In this document: one piece after another, positions 11,401-19,282 of the stretch | Position numbering within the stretch: the first letter of the stretch is position 1 | Layout of the letters: each line of letters starts with the position of its first letter | NCBI RefSeq assembly: GCF_030440595.1 | Contig: NZ_CP047452.1 | Location: forward strand, 310,001 to 374,000 | DNA: 64,000 nt | DNA from: Corynebacterium glucuronolyticum DSM 44120 | GTDB taxonomy: Bacteria; Actinomycetota; Actinomycetes; Mycobacteriales; Mycobacteriaceae | Direction of reading: 5' to 3' | Made by a program: the position numbers and the translations under genes | Notes under the pieces: generated by a model | The model's database searches: none | Told to the model about the DNA's origin: nothing | The model's input: the letters and a program-made list of their open reading frames with translations, nothing else

Positions 11401-11612
11401 AGCTGGCGGCCAGGACAGAGAACTCTGGCCTGGTGACGATCACGGAGGCGAAGCCCGAAGCTGGTAAACCAGCGATGATCCAGGTAGCGAATATTCTGCA
11501 GGGCAAGCTTCCGTTGACGGGCAGCTACGGCGTGTTCTGGTGGATCCTCGGCGGTCTGGTGCTTATCGGCGCAGGTCTTGTGTGGAGGCGCCGGTCAAAC
11601 GAAAAGCACTAA
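5496..11612 (+). CDS. Giant LPLTG-anchored tip pilin/adhesin with DUF5979-like repeats
   Basis: 2038 residues, probable tip adhesin. A signal peptide ends near residue 29 (AQAQ). Residues about 45-330 resemble a von Willebrand A fold: a hydrophobic strand is followed by DMAST, a weakened form of the MIDAS DxSxS motif. At least five repeated beta domains follow, near residues 808, 1185, 1300, 1455 and 1745. Each starts with L-x-K-x-(V/L) and contains a YxC...CxxxE pattern, as in DUF5979-type surface repeats. A CnaB-like domain lies at about 1868-1985 (TYYLVETHAPAGA). LPLTG is at 2005-2009, then a TM helix and WRRRSNEKH. It starts at the ATGA overlap with the base pilin. Many paired Cys residues are present. 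The ligand is unknown. Confidence 0.9.
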   Translation: MTRRTCASIAAVIMLVLSVIGVPFTAQAQQPASPRFGATQVCAANPVGPQPLKGLAVLIDMASTGTYRYNINDDYLDELRDQLRTLIWDYSQRGGDFVTVYTFATQSPPQFTTDFVSKWEAQFSNIRKDLDSSTAATINWNPSNDNFYSVLPLKGRTPPIRQERQLHHHNWEAAMNRVVADQQAGWMYTDVINIVGMGPTESENSADNPTAFWLGPPKTRAVDYFAYMESKKKAEQGGAVIQTVGITPSIYDNQNYQWWSEDTKTEVKDPRLPVKAHDLLHKASSSGTYTGSGIYGKFMGGLNAPVLLPGEPSWGGNPHLRGGGLPGLDKVARTCLTLSVGIDDGSGGVTLDTSKREFDITSPVKTSFDADPAAPYTITSEGGFASLPLAYRVQDFSATLRSVADDLATDTPPVCYASDDGTTWTPLDVGDSRGISLALTVPKAKKINCQFTVRKVTSVQLEKVVTADPNIQNELDSDRYGQYHLAYKCVDEKSGFTIEGLFSPVRRNRYDQDHNLIPPLEGDVQLPAALPQQVPIGATCTITELEPRISEGYFSVGTTWDVTGGSSVETSQTSSFPVATVREREPVGECGLTSCERTWVDRDTTASTHNPTVTFTVNKDAHVRAVNTYKSPKTLFKASASVKEPDKLGKDLPSSVDITYSCRYIPSADKRPEIAANPEQYPVVVGSGKKPVPVSADGHVEATLGEFPVGTQCEINTIAASGRKEDPLIPGYSLNTAWSSRSCMKQQPSDPGYTPAARECKANYIYAYSTGDGGAPIATEMVDGTPMDVHAVHADLTFTRNTRAVGVTKKLAGRAANDVLNKTFDATLTCVDQKYPETVTANHTLTLTPNATQNLEVPVRSNCTVAEKPESPAGADRLTITPPPSQKVPVGIESSDPIAVDITNTVEDRYATFQWTYKPTTDPLDDPLPAETLDKINALPMDFSTTCLLPDNTSFTVENKAVMPNDTFSVDVPQSEAGSRWITGQGLPYGTKCRTTGTAPDMTGVEAQIRPPAKTNNLGKEITINGDETNDATVVFERKTTSLYITVNDSQPQVDDADYYMPPTYDLDVVCSLNGASKQHTWYTVTPENPTVRVDGINEGRTCTITVTDPQDAKWKEVFNRTTTFTTGPPANIRMSIPASPDDNPADGVSVTGTDNSVSFSGEIYVGNGAATLQVTHTYTPATQKLTVNKEFSAVDDTGATVDGRLATAIFGAAPSFPATVTCTRNGENVSSLGVTLAQGAPATVDVPVGAECTVAETPTAYPATGAPEVTYDGAPSATPWTVTRDQDKTTTVKNAYTVKTGSVNLKKKVDGTGVQTVNGGRKFKVDYRCTLGEWEKTGKFETTRFDSAPDFAVTGVPQGADCTFTEDPATSRNPEDTSGPNNTGDPKKEKDAYYSHWETRWNVTQDTLGFATEQLCSSLSNCSVASTHEAQAHFAIAKPGFNGTVVLWNTYDYTKVPLELEKKLGGDGVLLNQHGKLGDFVVDYSCTHPSWATSGLAEKSFIPDPTISGTARFPAGGGTVTVDKPIPGNFVCSVKERQVDSFGGTVTVGYEGASDVQLASSGAPGMVNDQAQFMISKELAKSSEKKVQPDGTHEWISTGTQKISLTNNYERPRAPLSAQFGYLTGMDGDVSPWITDPDGGVNATWECTDPDMPEVKTSGTTKLTPGAPAELNPTLVVGSACTLSIDAQAKVPAGPAVTVTETKKQYGGDPLVERGRVDGDSLLSLVAGANRVDVEASYVVPQINLSLHKEVVGDDAKEIIGADHKLPFTYTCDFHNLVGSQPEPFPATGEFGLTRGGSWDQTVPTGSTCTVTESAPPAELAARLAAGGRKMSPYTVVGETNVPGGQVALNAERPSVTMVNAIYRADAEVQVQKVQADLTTALEGSQFAIYEATQDGMAATPVATMASVAGEAGKPGPAGRFTARLKPGTYYLVETHAPAGAALLPGAWKFTVNAVNDPKREFADLQIELAARTENSGLVTITEAKPEAGKPAMIQVANILQGKLPLTGSYGVFWWILGGLVLIGAGLVWRRRSNEKH

Positions 11613-11659
11613 ACCTGGAGAAACCACTAGAAACCACTAGACACAGTGGAGCGATGGGC

Positions 11660-11665
11660 TAGAAT
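11660..11665 (+). promoter_or_regulatory. Putative -10 box of asd
   Basis: TAGAAT would start transcription near 11672, giving a leader of about 25 nt with the AGGAAGGA ribosome site before the asd ATG. asd needs its own promoter here because lysC ends in a terminator and the pilus operon lies between. A tandem GAAACCACTA repeat precedes it at about 11619-11638. Confidence 0.5.
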
Positions 11666-11667
11666 AA

Positions 11668-12729
<1,062 letters not shown>

Positions 12730-12746
12730 CTAGCCAACAACCTCTG

Positions 12747-13082
12747 TTACGCCCCCTGCTGGTCCCCACCAGCAGGGGGTATCGGCTCTATGGAGCGAAG
12801 GAGGAGGATGAACCCTGTGCCAAGCATGAGGCCGACACCCGCCGGCCGAAGATCGGTGATTCCGATTGCGGTGATGGCAAAGAAGACGATCGCGACGCAG
12901 AGTGTCTGCAGCTGCGGTATGCAGCGTGACTGCTTGTTCCTCCAGGCGAATCCAGCGCCAATAAAAACCAATCCGAAAGCGCCGAGAGTTAACAGGTCAA
13001 GACCGTGTTGTGCAATGTCTATTCCGAGAGTAAAGACACCAAGCACAATGATGAGAACGGTGAGGGAATGCAGGTTCTTCAC
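12747..13082 (-). CDS. Small membrane protein between asd and sigC
   Basis: 111 residues from GTG 13082, with four predicted TM helices (HSLTVLIIVLGVFTLGIDIA, GAFGLVFIGAGFAWR, VAIVFFAITAIGI, VGLMLGTGFILLL). No enzymatic motif is seen. It starts 5 nt after the sigC stop, so it is probably co-transcribed with sigC. A hypothetical membrane protein occupies the same place in C. glutamicum, which supports it being a real gene. A role linked to SigC (for example an anti-sigma-like partner) is possible but unsupported. Confidence 0.7.
   Translation of the reverse strand: MKNLHSLTVLIIVLGVFTLGIDIAQHGLDLLTLGAFGLVFIGAGFAWRNKQSRCIPQLQTLCVAIVFFAITAIGITDLRPAGVGLMLGTGFILLLRSIEPIPPAGGDQQGA
12752..12779. terminator. 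Perfect 12-bp hairpin between convergent asd and the small membrane gene
   Basis: CCCCCTGCTGGT (12752-12763), loop CCCC and ACCAGCAGGGGG (12768-12779) form a perfect stem. It overlaps the last codons of the minus-strand gene. Neither side has a proper T run, so it may act as a bidirectional block or stabilise 3' ends; the terminator role is inferred. Confidence 0.55.
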
Positions 13083-13087
13083 GGCTT

Positions 13088-13597
13088 CTATCCTATGAGA
13101 TCCTTGCGGGCGCGGGCGACGCGGGAGCGGATGGTGCCCACACGGACACCGGCGATTTTGGCGGCCTCCTCGTAGGAGTAGCCGAGGACCTGGGTCAGAA
13201 CGAGGGCCTCGCGGCGTTCCGGGGGGAGGCTGTTGAGGAGCAGGCGGACGTCGACAAGCTCAGACCACTCGGGCGGGGTGGCGTGCTGGACGTCCTCGTA
13301 CTCGGTGGAGGACTTCTTGGGCCGTGACTGCTCGTGGCGAATCTGATCGATCCACACGCGGCGGGCGAGCGTGATGAGCCACGTCTTCGCCGTGGAGCGC
13401 CCCTGGAAACGGGGGAGGGCAGAGATGACGCGCAAGTAGGTTTCCTGCGTCAGGTCGTCGGCTTCCGCGGGGGAGGAGAGGTGGGCGAGGAGCCGCCACA
13501 CATCTTTCTGGGTGAGCTTGATGAACTCGGTGAGCGCCTCCCTGTCGCCCTTGCCCGCCGCGAGGGCGAGGCGCGTCACGAGATCATCTTTGTCCAT
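13088..13597 (-). CDS. sigC: ECF-type RNA polymerase sigma factor, SigC-like
   Basis: 169 residues with region 2 (DDLTQETYLRVISALPRFQGRSTAKTWLITLARR, the -10 binding part) and region 4 (LPPERREALVLTQVLGYSYEEAAKIAGVRVGTIRSRVARAR, helix-turn-helix for the -35). This is the standard ECF size with no extra domains. Position next to asd and the small membrane gene matches SigC of C. glutamicum, which controls respiratory-chain genes. The start ATG lies only 3 nt after the mrpG stop, so sigC seems to ride on the mrp transcript, with weak Shine-Dalgarno support of its own. Confidence 0.88.
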   Translation of the reverse strand: MDKDDLVTRLALAAGKGDREALTEFIKLTQKDVWRLLAHLSSPAEADDLTQETYLRVISALPRFQGRSTAKTWLITLARRVWIDQIRHEQSRPKKSSTEYEDVQHATPPEWSELVDVRLLLNSLPPERREALVLTQVLGYSYEEAAKIAGVRVGTIRSRVARARKDLIG

Positions 13598-13600
13598 GCC

Positions 13601-13942
13601 CTAAATCATACGGGGGTCGTCCTCCAGCTCATGCTGAGTGGGGTCCTCGTTACGCGTCGAGAACAGAGCCCTGCCCATGTAGAAGCTGGAGACGGAAGCC
13701 ACAACAAGCATGCCGGTGATACTGAGCACGGCACGCACGGTGTCATTGGGGTCGAAGCCGTCGGTGACCCAATCGTGCAGCAGCTTCGCCATGAGCAACA
13801 CGGGAATCGCGATACACGTGGTGGGGCCGAGGACGTTCGCGCGGGTGAGCGCATCCGGTGCGACCCAGATCGCCCGCGCCGAGGCGAGCGCCATGAGCCC
13901 CGCGAAGATGACGGCGATGCCGACAATGATTTCGGTAATCAT
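13601..13942 (-). CDS. mrpG: Na+/H+ antiporter subunit MrpG
   Basis: 113 residues, three TM helices, with the MrpG-type patterns FAGLMALASARAIWVAPDALTRANVLGPTTC and AVLSITGMLVVASVSSFYMGRAL. It is the last subunit of the Mrp complex, which exchanges Na+ or K+ for H+ in the membrane. Its ATG overlaps the mrpF stop by 1 nt (TAATG). Confidence 0.9.
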   Translation of the reverse strand: MITEIIVGIAVIFAGLMALASARAIWVAPDALTRANVLGPTTCIAIPVLLMAKLLHDWVTDGFDPNDTVRAVLSITGMLVVASVSSFYMGRALFSTRNEDPTQHELEDDPRMI

Positions 13943-14202
13943 TAGCGCCTCCCCTGGGACAGGATCCGCGCATTACTGACAGTGGTGATGAGCCCGAGCA
14001 GGGCCGCCAGCAGCGCTACCTCGTAGATGATGGAGGTGTCGGAGATGAACGTCCAGATGACGTACATTCCCACCATGCAGTAGAACACGAGGTCGCTGAC
14101 CACGGCTCGCGACCGGTCACCCTTCTTCAGCATGAGCGCCAGCGTGGCAAGAAGCGCCACGGCAAACATGCCCATGCCGATGTACATGACAACGTTAAAC
14201 AT
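13942..14202 (-). CDS. mrpF: Na+/H+ antiporter subunit MrpF
   Basis: 86 residues, three TM helices, with the conserved RAVVSDLVFYCMVGMYVIW stretch. The ATG at 14202 has an AGGAAG site just upstream on the minus strand and gives the family length; the longer open frame to 14334 lies inside mrpE and is out of character. It overlaps the mrpE end by 8 nt. Confidence 0.9.
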   Translation of the reverse strand: MFNVVMYIGMGMFAVALLATLALMLKKGDRSRAVVSDLVFYCMVGMYVIWTFISDTSIIYEVALLAALLGLITTVSNARILSQGRR

Positions 14203-14647
14203 CTGTCTTCCTTTCCCGCTCACCGTAGGCTTTCGACGGTCCATCGAAGGTCTCCGTCGGGCCGTAGTTGTCGTCGGAACGCCCAGCGATAAGCGTCGAG
14301 CGCAGGGGGTTGCCAGGCCCTTGGCCGGGGGCACCCCGGTCCAGGTCCTTCACTGCGGGGTTGAGGCGTTCCTCCATCTCCGCCAGCCCCGCGAGCACCT
14401 CGTCGGGGTCCTGGCCGTACACGGCGTGGACGTCGAGGAACCCGTCGTGGAAGCCAAGGGACAGCGTGCCCGGTGTCATGGTGACGGAGGTGGAAAACGC
14501 CGCCAGTTCGCGCTCACTCGTGATGCGCAGCGGGTAGTGCACCACCACGGGCTTGACGTTGGGGCTCGGCCGCAGCATGTCGACGGCGATGGTCACGCCA
14601 CCGACGATGACCTGGCCAATGAGCCAGAAGAAGTATTTGATACTCAT
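14195..14647 (-). CDS. mrpE: Na+/H+ antiporter subunit MrpE
   Basis: 150 residues. One N-terminal TM segment (YFFWLIGQVIVGGVTIAVDML) is followed by a soluble part with the family feature TSVTMTPGTLSLGF and the HAVYGQD stretch. The C-terminal 40 residues are hydrophilic and look corynebacteria-specific. ATGA overlap with mrpD couples the two. Confidence 0.9.
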   Translation of the reverse strand: MSIKYFFWLIGQVIVGGVTIAVDMLRPSPNVKPVVVHYPLRITSERELAAFSTSVTMTPGTLSLGFHDGFLDVHAVYGQDPDEVLAGLAEMEERLNPAVKDLDRGAPGQGPGNPLRSTLIAGRSDDNYGPTETFDGPSKAYGERERKTDV

Positions 14648-16089
14648 ACCACTCCAATCGGGTCGGGGCCGAGGACGGCCTCAGAGTAGGTTGCGACGTC
14701 GAGAAGCGAGGCGGCGGCACCCTGCACCCAGTCGAAGACGAAGCCTGCGCCGAAGAACATGGCGAAGCTCACGGCGATGAGCGCAGCGCCCGGGGCGATC
14801 AAGGCTCCTACGCGCGCCTCACGGGGCGCGTTCTTCATCGGCGCACCCCAGAACGCCTCGCGGTAGGCGCGCAGCATAGAAAGCAGCGCGCCGAAGGAGG
14901 CGATGATGATGATCGCGATGACGAAGTACTGCTCGGCGCGGGCCGCCTCGAACACGACGAGGACCTTGCCCACAATGCCGGACAGCGGTGGGAAACCGAC
15001 GATGGAGAACGCGCCGGCGGCGAACACGAACGCCGTAAGCGGCTCGCGTTCCTGCAAGCCCGACAGTTTCTTCAACCGGTCGGTGCCGTAGGCTTCCTCC
15101 ACCGCACCAGAGGTGAGGACGAGCGAGCCGATGGTCACCATGTGGTGCAGCGCGTACATGATGCCGGCGGCGAGTGCACGCTGCGGATCGTGGGTGCAAA
15201 ACGCGAACACGATGAGGATGAACGGCATGCCGTTGACCATCTGGTAGCCGATGATGCGGCGCAGCGTGTGCTCACCCAGGCCACCGAAGCCGCCGATAAG
15301 CATGCTCGCCACGCACACGGTGATAATGAGCCAGTTCCAGCGGGCATCCATGTCGAACACGACCACCCAGATGCGGAACAGCATGTACACCGCCACCTTC
15401 GTGTGCAAGCCGGAGAAGAGCCCCATGACGCTGGCAGAGGTGACCGGGTACGTGCGCGGCAGCCACGTGTGCACGGGGAACGTGCCGGCCTTGGCGCACA
15501 GCGCAATGACGATGATGGCCAGGGGGATCGGGGCGACCTCACCAGCACCGGCAAGTGCCGCCAGGTTGGCGGTGCCCACTTGGCCGTAGAGGAACGCGAC
15601 GCCCGCGAGCAACAGCGTCGACGCGGACAGGTTCACCAGCACAAACACGCGCCCGGCGCGCAGCCTGTCCCGTCCGCCCTGCATGGCCAAGAGGCCGTAG
15701 GACGGCAGGAGCATGACCTCAATGAACACGAAGAAGTTGAAGAGATCAGCGGTGAGCAGCGCGCCGTTGACACCCGCAATAAGCATGAGCGTCAGCGCCG
15801 GGTAGAACCGCTGCTTGGTGGTCTGGAAGGCAAACCAGTTCGCGCCGAGCGCCACGATCGCAGTGGTGGCAATCATGATGGCGGAGAATCGGTCGGCAAC
15901 AAAGGGGATGGCCACGCCGCCGACGTACAAACCGGTGGAGTGCGCCACGGTGCCGTAGCCGTACAGGTAGATCGCCGCAGGGATAAGTCCTGCGGGGACG
16001 ATGAGCTGCAGGTAGCAGCCGAGTGCGGGGAAGATCACCGCGAGAGCGGAGGCCGTCAGCGGGACGGCGAGGAAAAGCAGAATCAGCAT
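14644..16089 (-). CDS. mrpD: Na+/H+ antiporter subunit MrpD
   Basis: 481 residues, about 13-14 TM helices, homologous to the proton-pumping ND2/NuoN-type subunits of complex I. The conserved core with charged residues in helices is visible in NFFVFIEVMLLPSYGLLA, KAGTFPVHTWLPRTYP and LFSGLHTKVAVY, which carry the family Glu and Lys. It starts where mrpC stops, with no gap. Confidence 0.94.
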   Translation of the reverse strand: MLILLFLAVPLTASALAVIFPALGCYLQLIVPAGLIPAAIYLYGYGTVAHSTGLYVGGVAIPFVADRFSAIMIATTAIVALGANWFAFQTTKQRFYPALTLMLIAGVNGALLTADLFNFFVFIEVMLLPSYGLLAMQGGRDRLRAGRVFVLVNLSASTLLLAGVAFLYGQVGTANLAALAGAGEVAPIPLAIIVIALCAKAGTFPVHTWLPRTYPVTSASVMGLFSGLHTKVAVYMLFRIWVVVFDMDARWNWLIITVCVASMLIGGFGGLGEHTLRRIIGYQMVNGMPFILIVFAFCTHDPQRALAAGIMYALHHMVTIGSLVLTSGAVEEAYGTDRLKKLSGLQEREPLTAFVFAAGAFSIVGFPPLSGIVGKVLVVFEAARAEQYFVIAIIIIASFGALLSMLRAYREAFWGAPMKNAPREARVGALIAPGAALIAVSFAMFFGAGFVFDWVQGAAASLLDVATYSEAVLGPDPIGVV

Positions 16090-16527
16090 TTAGGCTTCAT
16101 CTCCTCTCTTAACGTCGCCATCGCTTGCAGTGGCGACGCCCCCGCTTGCGGTGTCGACATTGTCGCTTGCGACAGCGACAATGTTGTTTGGAACGGCACC
16201 ATCTTCGACTGCACCGTCGCGCTTCTTGTCGCGCTTGGTGTCATCGTTGGTGCCGAGCGCTGCCAGCGTGAGCATGAACGCGGTGACGGCCATGGTGATG
16301 ACGATGGCGGTCAGCACGAAGGCCTGTGGCAGCGGGTCGGCGGCATCCTCAATCGGCGTGGAGCCAAACGGTTGGCCGCGCCAGGCGGGGACGCCGGCGG
16401 ACAGGATGATGAGGTTCACCGCGTGGCTGATGAGCGTCATGCCGAACACGATGCGCACCATGCCGCGTTGGAGGACGAGGTACACGCCTCCCGCGATGAG
16501 GATGCCGATGGTCAGTGCGATGATCAT
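16090..16527 (-). CDS. mrpC: Na+/H+ antiporter subunit MrpC
   Basis: 145 residues. Three TM helices resemble NuoK (LTIGILIAGGVYLVLQRGMV, TLISHAVNLIILSAG, AFVLTAIVITMAVTAF). The hydrophilic C-terminal tail of about 50 residues has low-complexity Ala/Ser/Asp blocks (VAVASDNVDTASGGVATASD) and is longer than in most MrpC. It overlaps mrpA by ATGA. Confidence 0.92.
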   Translation of the reverse strand: MIIALTIGILIAGGVYLVLQRGMVRIVFGMTLISHAVNLIILSAGVPAWRGQPFGSTPIEDAADPLPQAFVLTAIVITMAVTAFMLTLAALGTNDDTKRDKKRDGAVEDGAVPNNIVAVASDNVDTASGGVATASDGDVKRGDEA

Positions 16528-19190
16528 TTCTTCACCCCCAGGTTGTTGATGGCTGCGGTGATCATTCCCAACACGGCGAGGTAGACGCCCGCGTCGAAGA
16601 TCATGGATGTGGTCACGTGCTCACCGAGGATGTGACCGTGGATGGCGTAGAGGAACGAGCCGTGCGTCATCCCGATGTAACCCGAGGCGAGTGCGACGAG
16701 CATGCCCACACCGGTGAGGATCGCCGGTGTGTACGGGCCGGTGACGGGCTTTTCCGTGCCACCGCTCAGGTACATGATGGCGATGGCGGCGCTTCCCACG
16801 AGGGCGGCGATGAAGCCGCCACCCGGGTCGTTGTGGCCGCGCATGAAGATAAACAGGCTCAGCACGCAGAGGATGGGAACGAGGTAGCGGCGCAGCTGCA
16901 TGAGCGGCACGGCGTTGGCGTCCTCAAACCCGAACGGGCGGGTGACCACCTCCGGCTGGCGGGGGATGGAGGACACGACGGCGGCGATGACGACGCCGGC
17001 CATGCCCAAAACGGACAGCTCCCCGAGGGTATCCAGGGCGCGGAACTCCACGAGGATGGTGTTCACGATGTTGTCGCCACTGGTGATGTCCGGGGCATTG
17101 TGCAGATACCACTGGGACAGTTCCGAACGGCCGGTGCGCCCGTACAGTGCCCACACGGCAAGTGTGGCCGAGCCACCCATGAGAACAGCAAGGATGGCGG
17201 CGCCCCGCTTCCTCCGCAGGGAGGTGGGTTGGAAGCGTGGCGGCTGGTGGCGGATGGCCAGCATGATGATGAGGACGGTGAGGATCTCCACAAGGAACTG
17301 GGTGAGCGCCACATCCGGGGCACCGAGTGTGAGGATCTGGAACGTCGCCCCCACCCCGGCGGTGCCGAGCAGGAGGGCACCGGCCAGGCGGGTCTTTGCC
17401 ACCATCGTCAGGCCGATGACGCTGACGAGCACAATCACCAACGGAATAATGTCCGTCCACCGGTCGGTAACAATCCGCTCACCCAGCGGAGGCCCGAAGG
17501 CGACCGACCCGCCCGCCAGTGCGACGAGCATGACAAACACCCATGCCAGGTGGCGGGTGGGCGACAGCGAGTTGGCCATCTCTGCGGCCACCCGGCCCCA
17601 CTGGGTCAGCCACTGGACAACAGCCTGGAGCGCCTGGTTACCGGAACCGGGGAAGAGCGAGCGATCGTCGACAAGCGCCCAGATCCGGCGGCGGTAAACC
17701 AGGGCGACAACCCCCAGGACCAGAACCACCATCGAGATGAGGAACGGCACCGTCACCCCGTGCCAGAGCGCGAGGTGCTGTTCCTCGCCGGTGATTGCCG
17801 TCAGTGGCGCGTCGAAAAGCCCGAGCGTGAACGGCAAGACGATCGACAGCGCGCCGGGGAAGGCGGCGGGAAGCCACAGGGAGACCGGGGCTTCGCGGGC
17901 CTCCGACATGTCGCGCGGGCCGTCGACGAACGCACCGAAGACGTAGCGGGTGGAGTACACGAATGTCAGCAGCGCGCCGACCGCGCCGGCCGCCAGCAGC
18001 AGCGGGAACGGCTCGAACGCGGTGAGCATCGCCTCCTTGGACACAAAGCCCATGAGCGGCGGGACGGCGGCCATGCTGGCGGTGGCGAGGACTGCGCCAC
18101 CGAAGGTGAACGGCATCCGCCGCCACAGGCTGCCCAGCCTGCGCACGTCGCGCGAGCCGGCCTGGTGGTCGACGACACCGACGAGCATGAACAGCGAGGA
18201 CTTGAACAGCGCGTGCGCGATCGTGTGGACCACGGCCGCTGCGATCGCCCCGGTGCCGATCGTGGCGACGATCCAGCCGAGGTGGCTCACCGTGGAGTAG
18301 GCGGTGAGCTTCTTCAGGTCCGTCTTCTGGATGGCGAAGAATGCCGACATGATGGCGGTGCCCATGCCCACCACCATGAGCGTCACCGCCCACACCTGGT
18401 TACCCGCGAACACGGGGCTGAACCGGATGAGCAGGTAGATGCCGGCCTTCACCACCGCGGCGGCGTGCAGGAACGCCGAGACAGGCGTGGCGGCGGCCAT
18501 CGCCTCCGGGAGCCACAGGTGGAATGGGAACTGCGCGGCCTTGGTGAACCCCGAGCACGCGATGAGCAGCGCGAACGCCGTTGTCAGGCCGGAAGATTCC
18601 CAGGCGGGCGAGGCTACAATCGCCTCAATATTCGTCGTCCCCGTCACCGCCACGGCGATGCCGAGGGCCGCCAAGAGCGTCAGCCCACCGAAGAAGGTGA
18701 GTATCAACGTGCGCGATGCGCCCTTTTCCCCGGCGGAGCCCGATTGGGCGATGAGCAGGAAGCTGGCGATGGAGACGAGCTCCCAGCCGACGAACAGCAC
18801 CACCACATCGGCGGCGAGAACGAGGATGAGCACGCTGAGCGCGAAGCCCGTCATGAAGATATAGAAGGAGCGCGGCTTGTCGTCCTCATGTAAATAGGCC
18901 GCTGAATAAAGCAAAACGACGCCACCGATCCCCAACGCGAGTAGCGCGAAGGTGAGGCTCAGGGCGTCGCCACTAAATCCAAAGGTTACATCTTGGCCGG
19001 GGCCGGCAAGGTCCCGCATCCACGTCCAGCCGATGTCCCGGCGGGTGCCGGAGAACACATCGGGCGCGACAAAAAACGCGCCTACCAGAAGCAGTGTGCC
19101 GAGAAGCCAGCCGGCTCGTCGTTGCAGAAGTTTGACGGCCACCGGCGAGAGGACAAACGCGGCGGCCGCCAAGCACAGAGCTTGAGTCAC
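16524..19190 (-). CDS. mrpA: Fused Na+/H+ antiporter subunit MrpA-MrpB
   Basis: 888 residues from GTG 19190. The N-terminal part of about 500 residues is a NuoL-like channel with the conserved GWELVSIASFLLI and FPFHLWLPEAM segments and FKSSLFMLVGVVDHQ. The C-terminal part contains the MrpB domain (RRYLVPILCVLSLFIFMRGH, PGGGFIAALVGSAAIA). A separate mrpB is therefore absent, as in other actinobacteria. First gene of the operon mrpA-C-D-E-F-G-sigC-orf. Confidence 0.94.
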   Translation of the reverse strand: MTQALCLAAAAFVLSPVAVKLLQRRAGWLLGTLLLVGAFFVAPDVFSGTRRDIGWTWMRDLAGPGQDVTFGFSGDALSLTFALLALGIGGVVLLYSAAYLHEDDKPRSFYIFMTGFALSVLILVLAADVVVLFVGWELVSIASFLLIAQSGSAGEKGASRTLILTFFGGLTLLAALGIAVAVTGTTNIEAIVASPAWESSGLTTAFALLIACSGFTKAAQFPFHLWLPEAMAAATPVSAFLHAAAVVKAGIYLLIRFSPVFAGNQVWAVTLMVVGMGTAIMSAFFAIQKTDLKKLTAYSTVSHLGWIVATIGTGAIAAAVVHTIAHALFKSSLFMLVGVVDHQAGSRDVRRLGSLWRRMPFTFGGAVLATASMAAVPPLMGFVSKEAMLTAFEPFPLLLAAGAVGALLTFVYSTRYVFGAFVDGPRDMSEAREAPVSLWLPAAFPGALSIVLPFTLGLFDAPLTAITGEEQHLALWHGVTVPFLISMVVLVLGVVALVYRRRIWALVDDRSLFPGSGNQALQAVVQWLTQWGRVAAEMANSLSPTRHLAWVFVMLVALAGGSVAFGPPLGERIVTDRWTDIIPLVIVLVSVIGLTMVAKTRLAGALLLGTAGVGATFQILTLGAPDVALTQFLVEILTVLIIMLAIRHQPPRFQPTSLRRKRGAAILAVLMGGSATLAVWALYGRTGRSELSQWYLHNAPDITSGDNIVNTILVEFRALDTLGELSVLGMAGVVIAAVVSSIPRQPEVVTRPFGFEDANAVPLMQLRRYLVPILCVLSLFIFMRGHNDPGGGFIAALVGSAAIAIMYLSGGTEKPVTGPYTPAILTGVGMLVALASGYIGMTHGSFLYAIHGHILGEHVTTSMIFDAGVYLAVLGMITAAINNLGVKK

Positions 19191-19282
19191 AATGAAAAAT
19201 CCTTACTGTTTTGTAGGTTGCTACCTTACCAGTCGGTGTGGCGTTACCCGAACCGGAATTGCCTTTACTACCTTTATCTTTT

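Noticed and set aside
16617..18893. 758-codon plus-strand frame opposite mrpA
   Set aside because: Composition of Arg, Glu, His and Gly without hydrophobic core; mrpA on the other strand is unmistakable.
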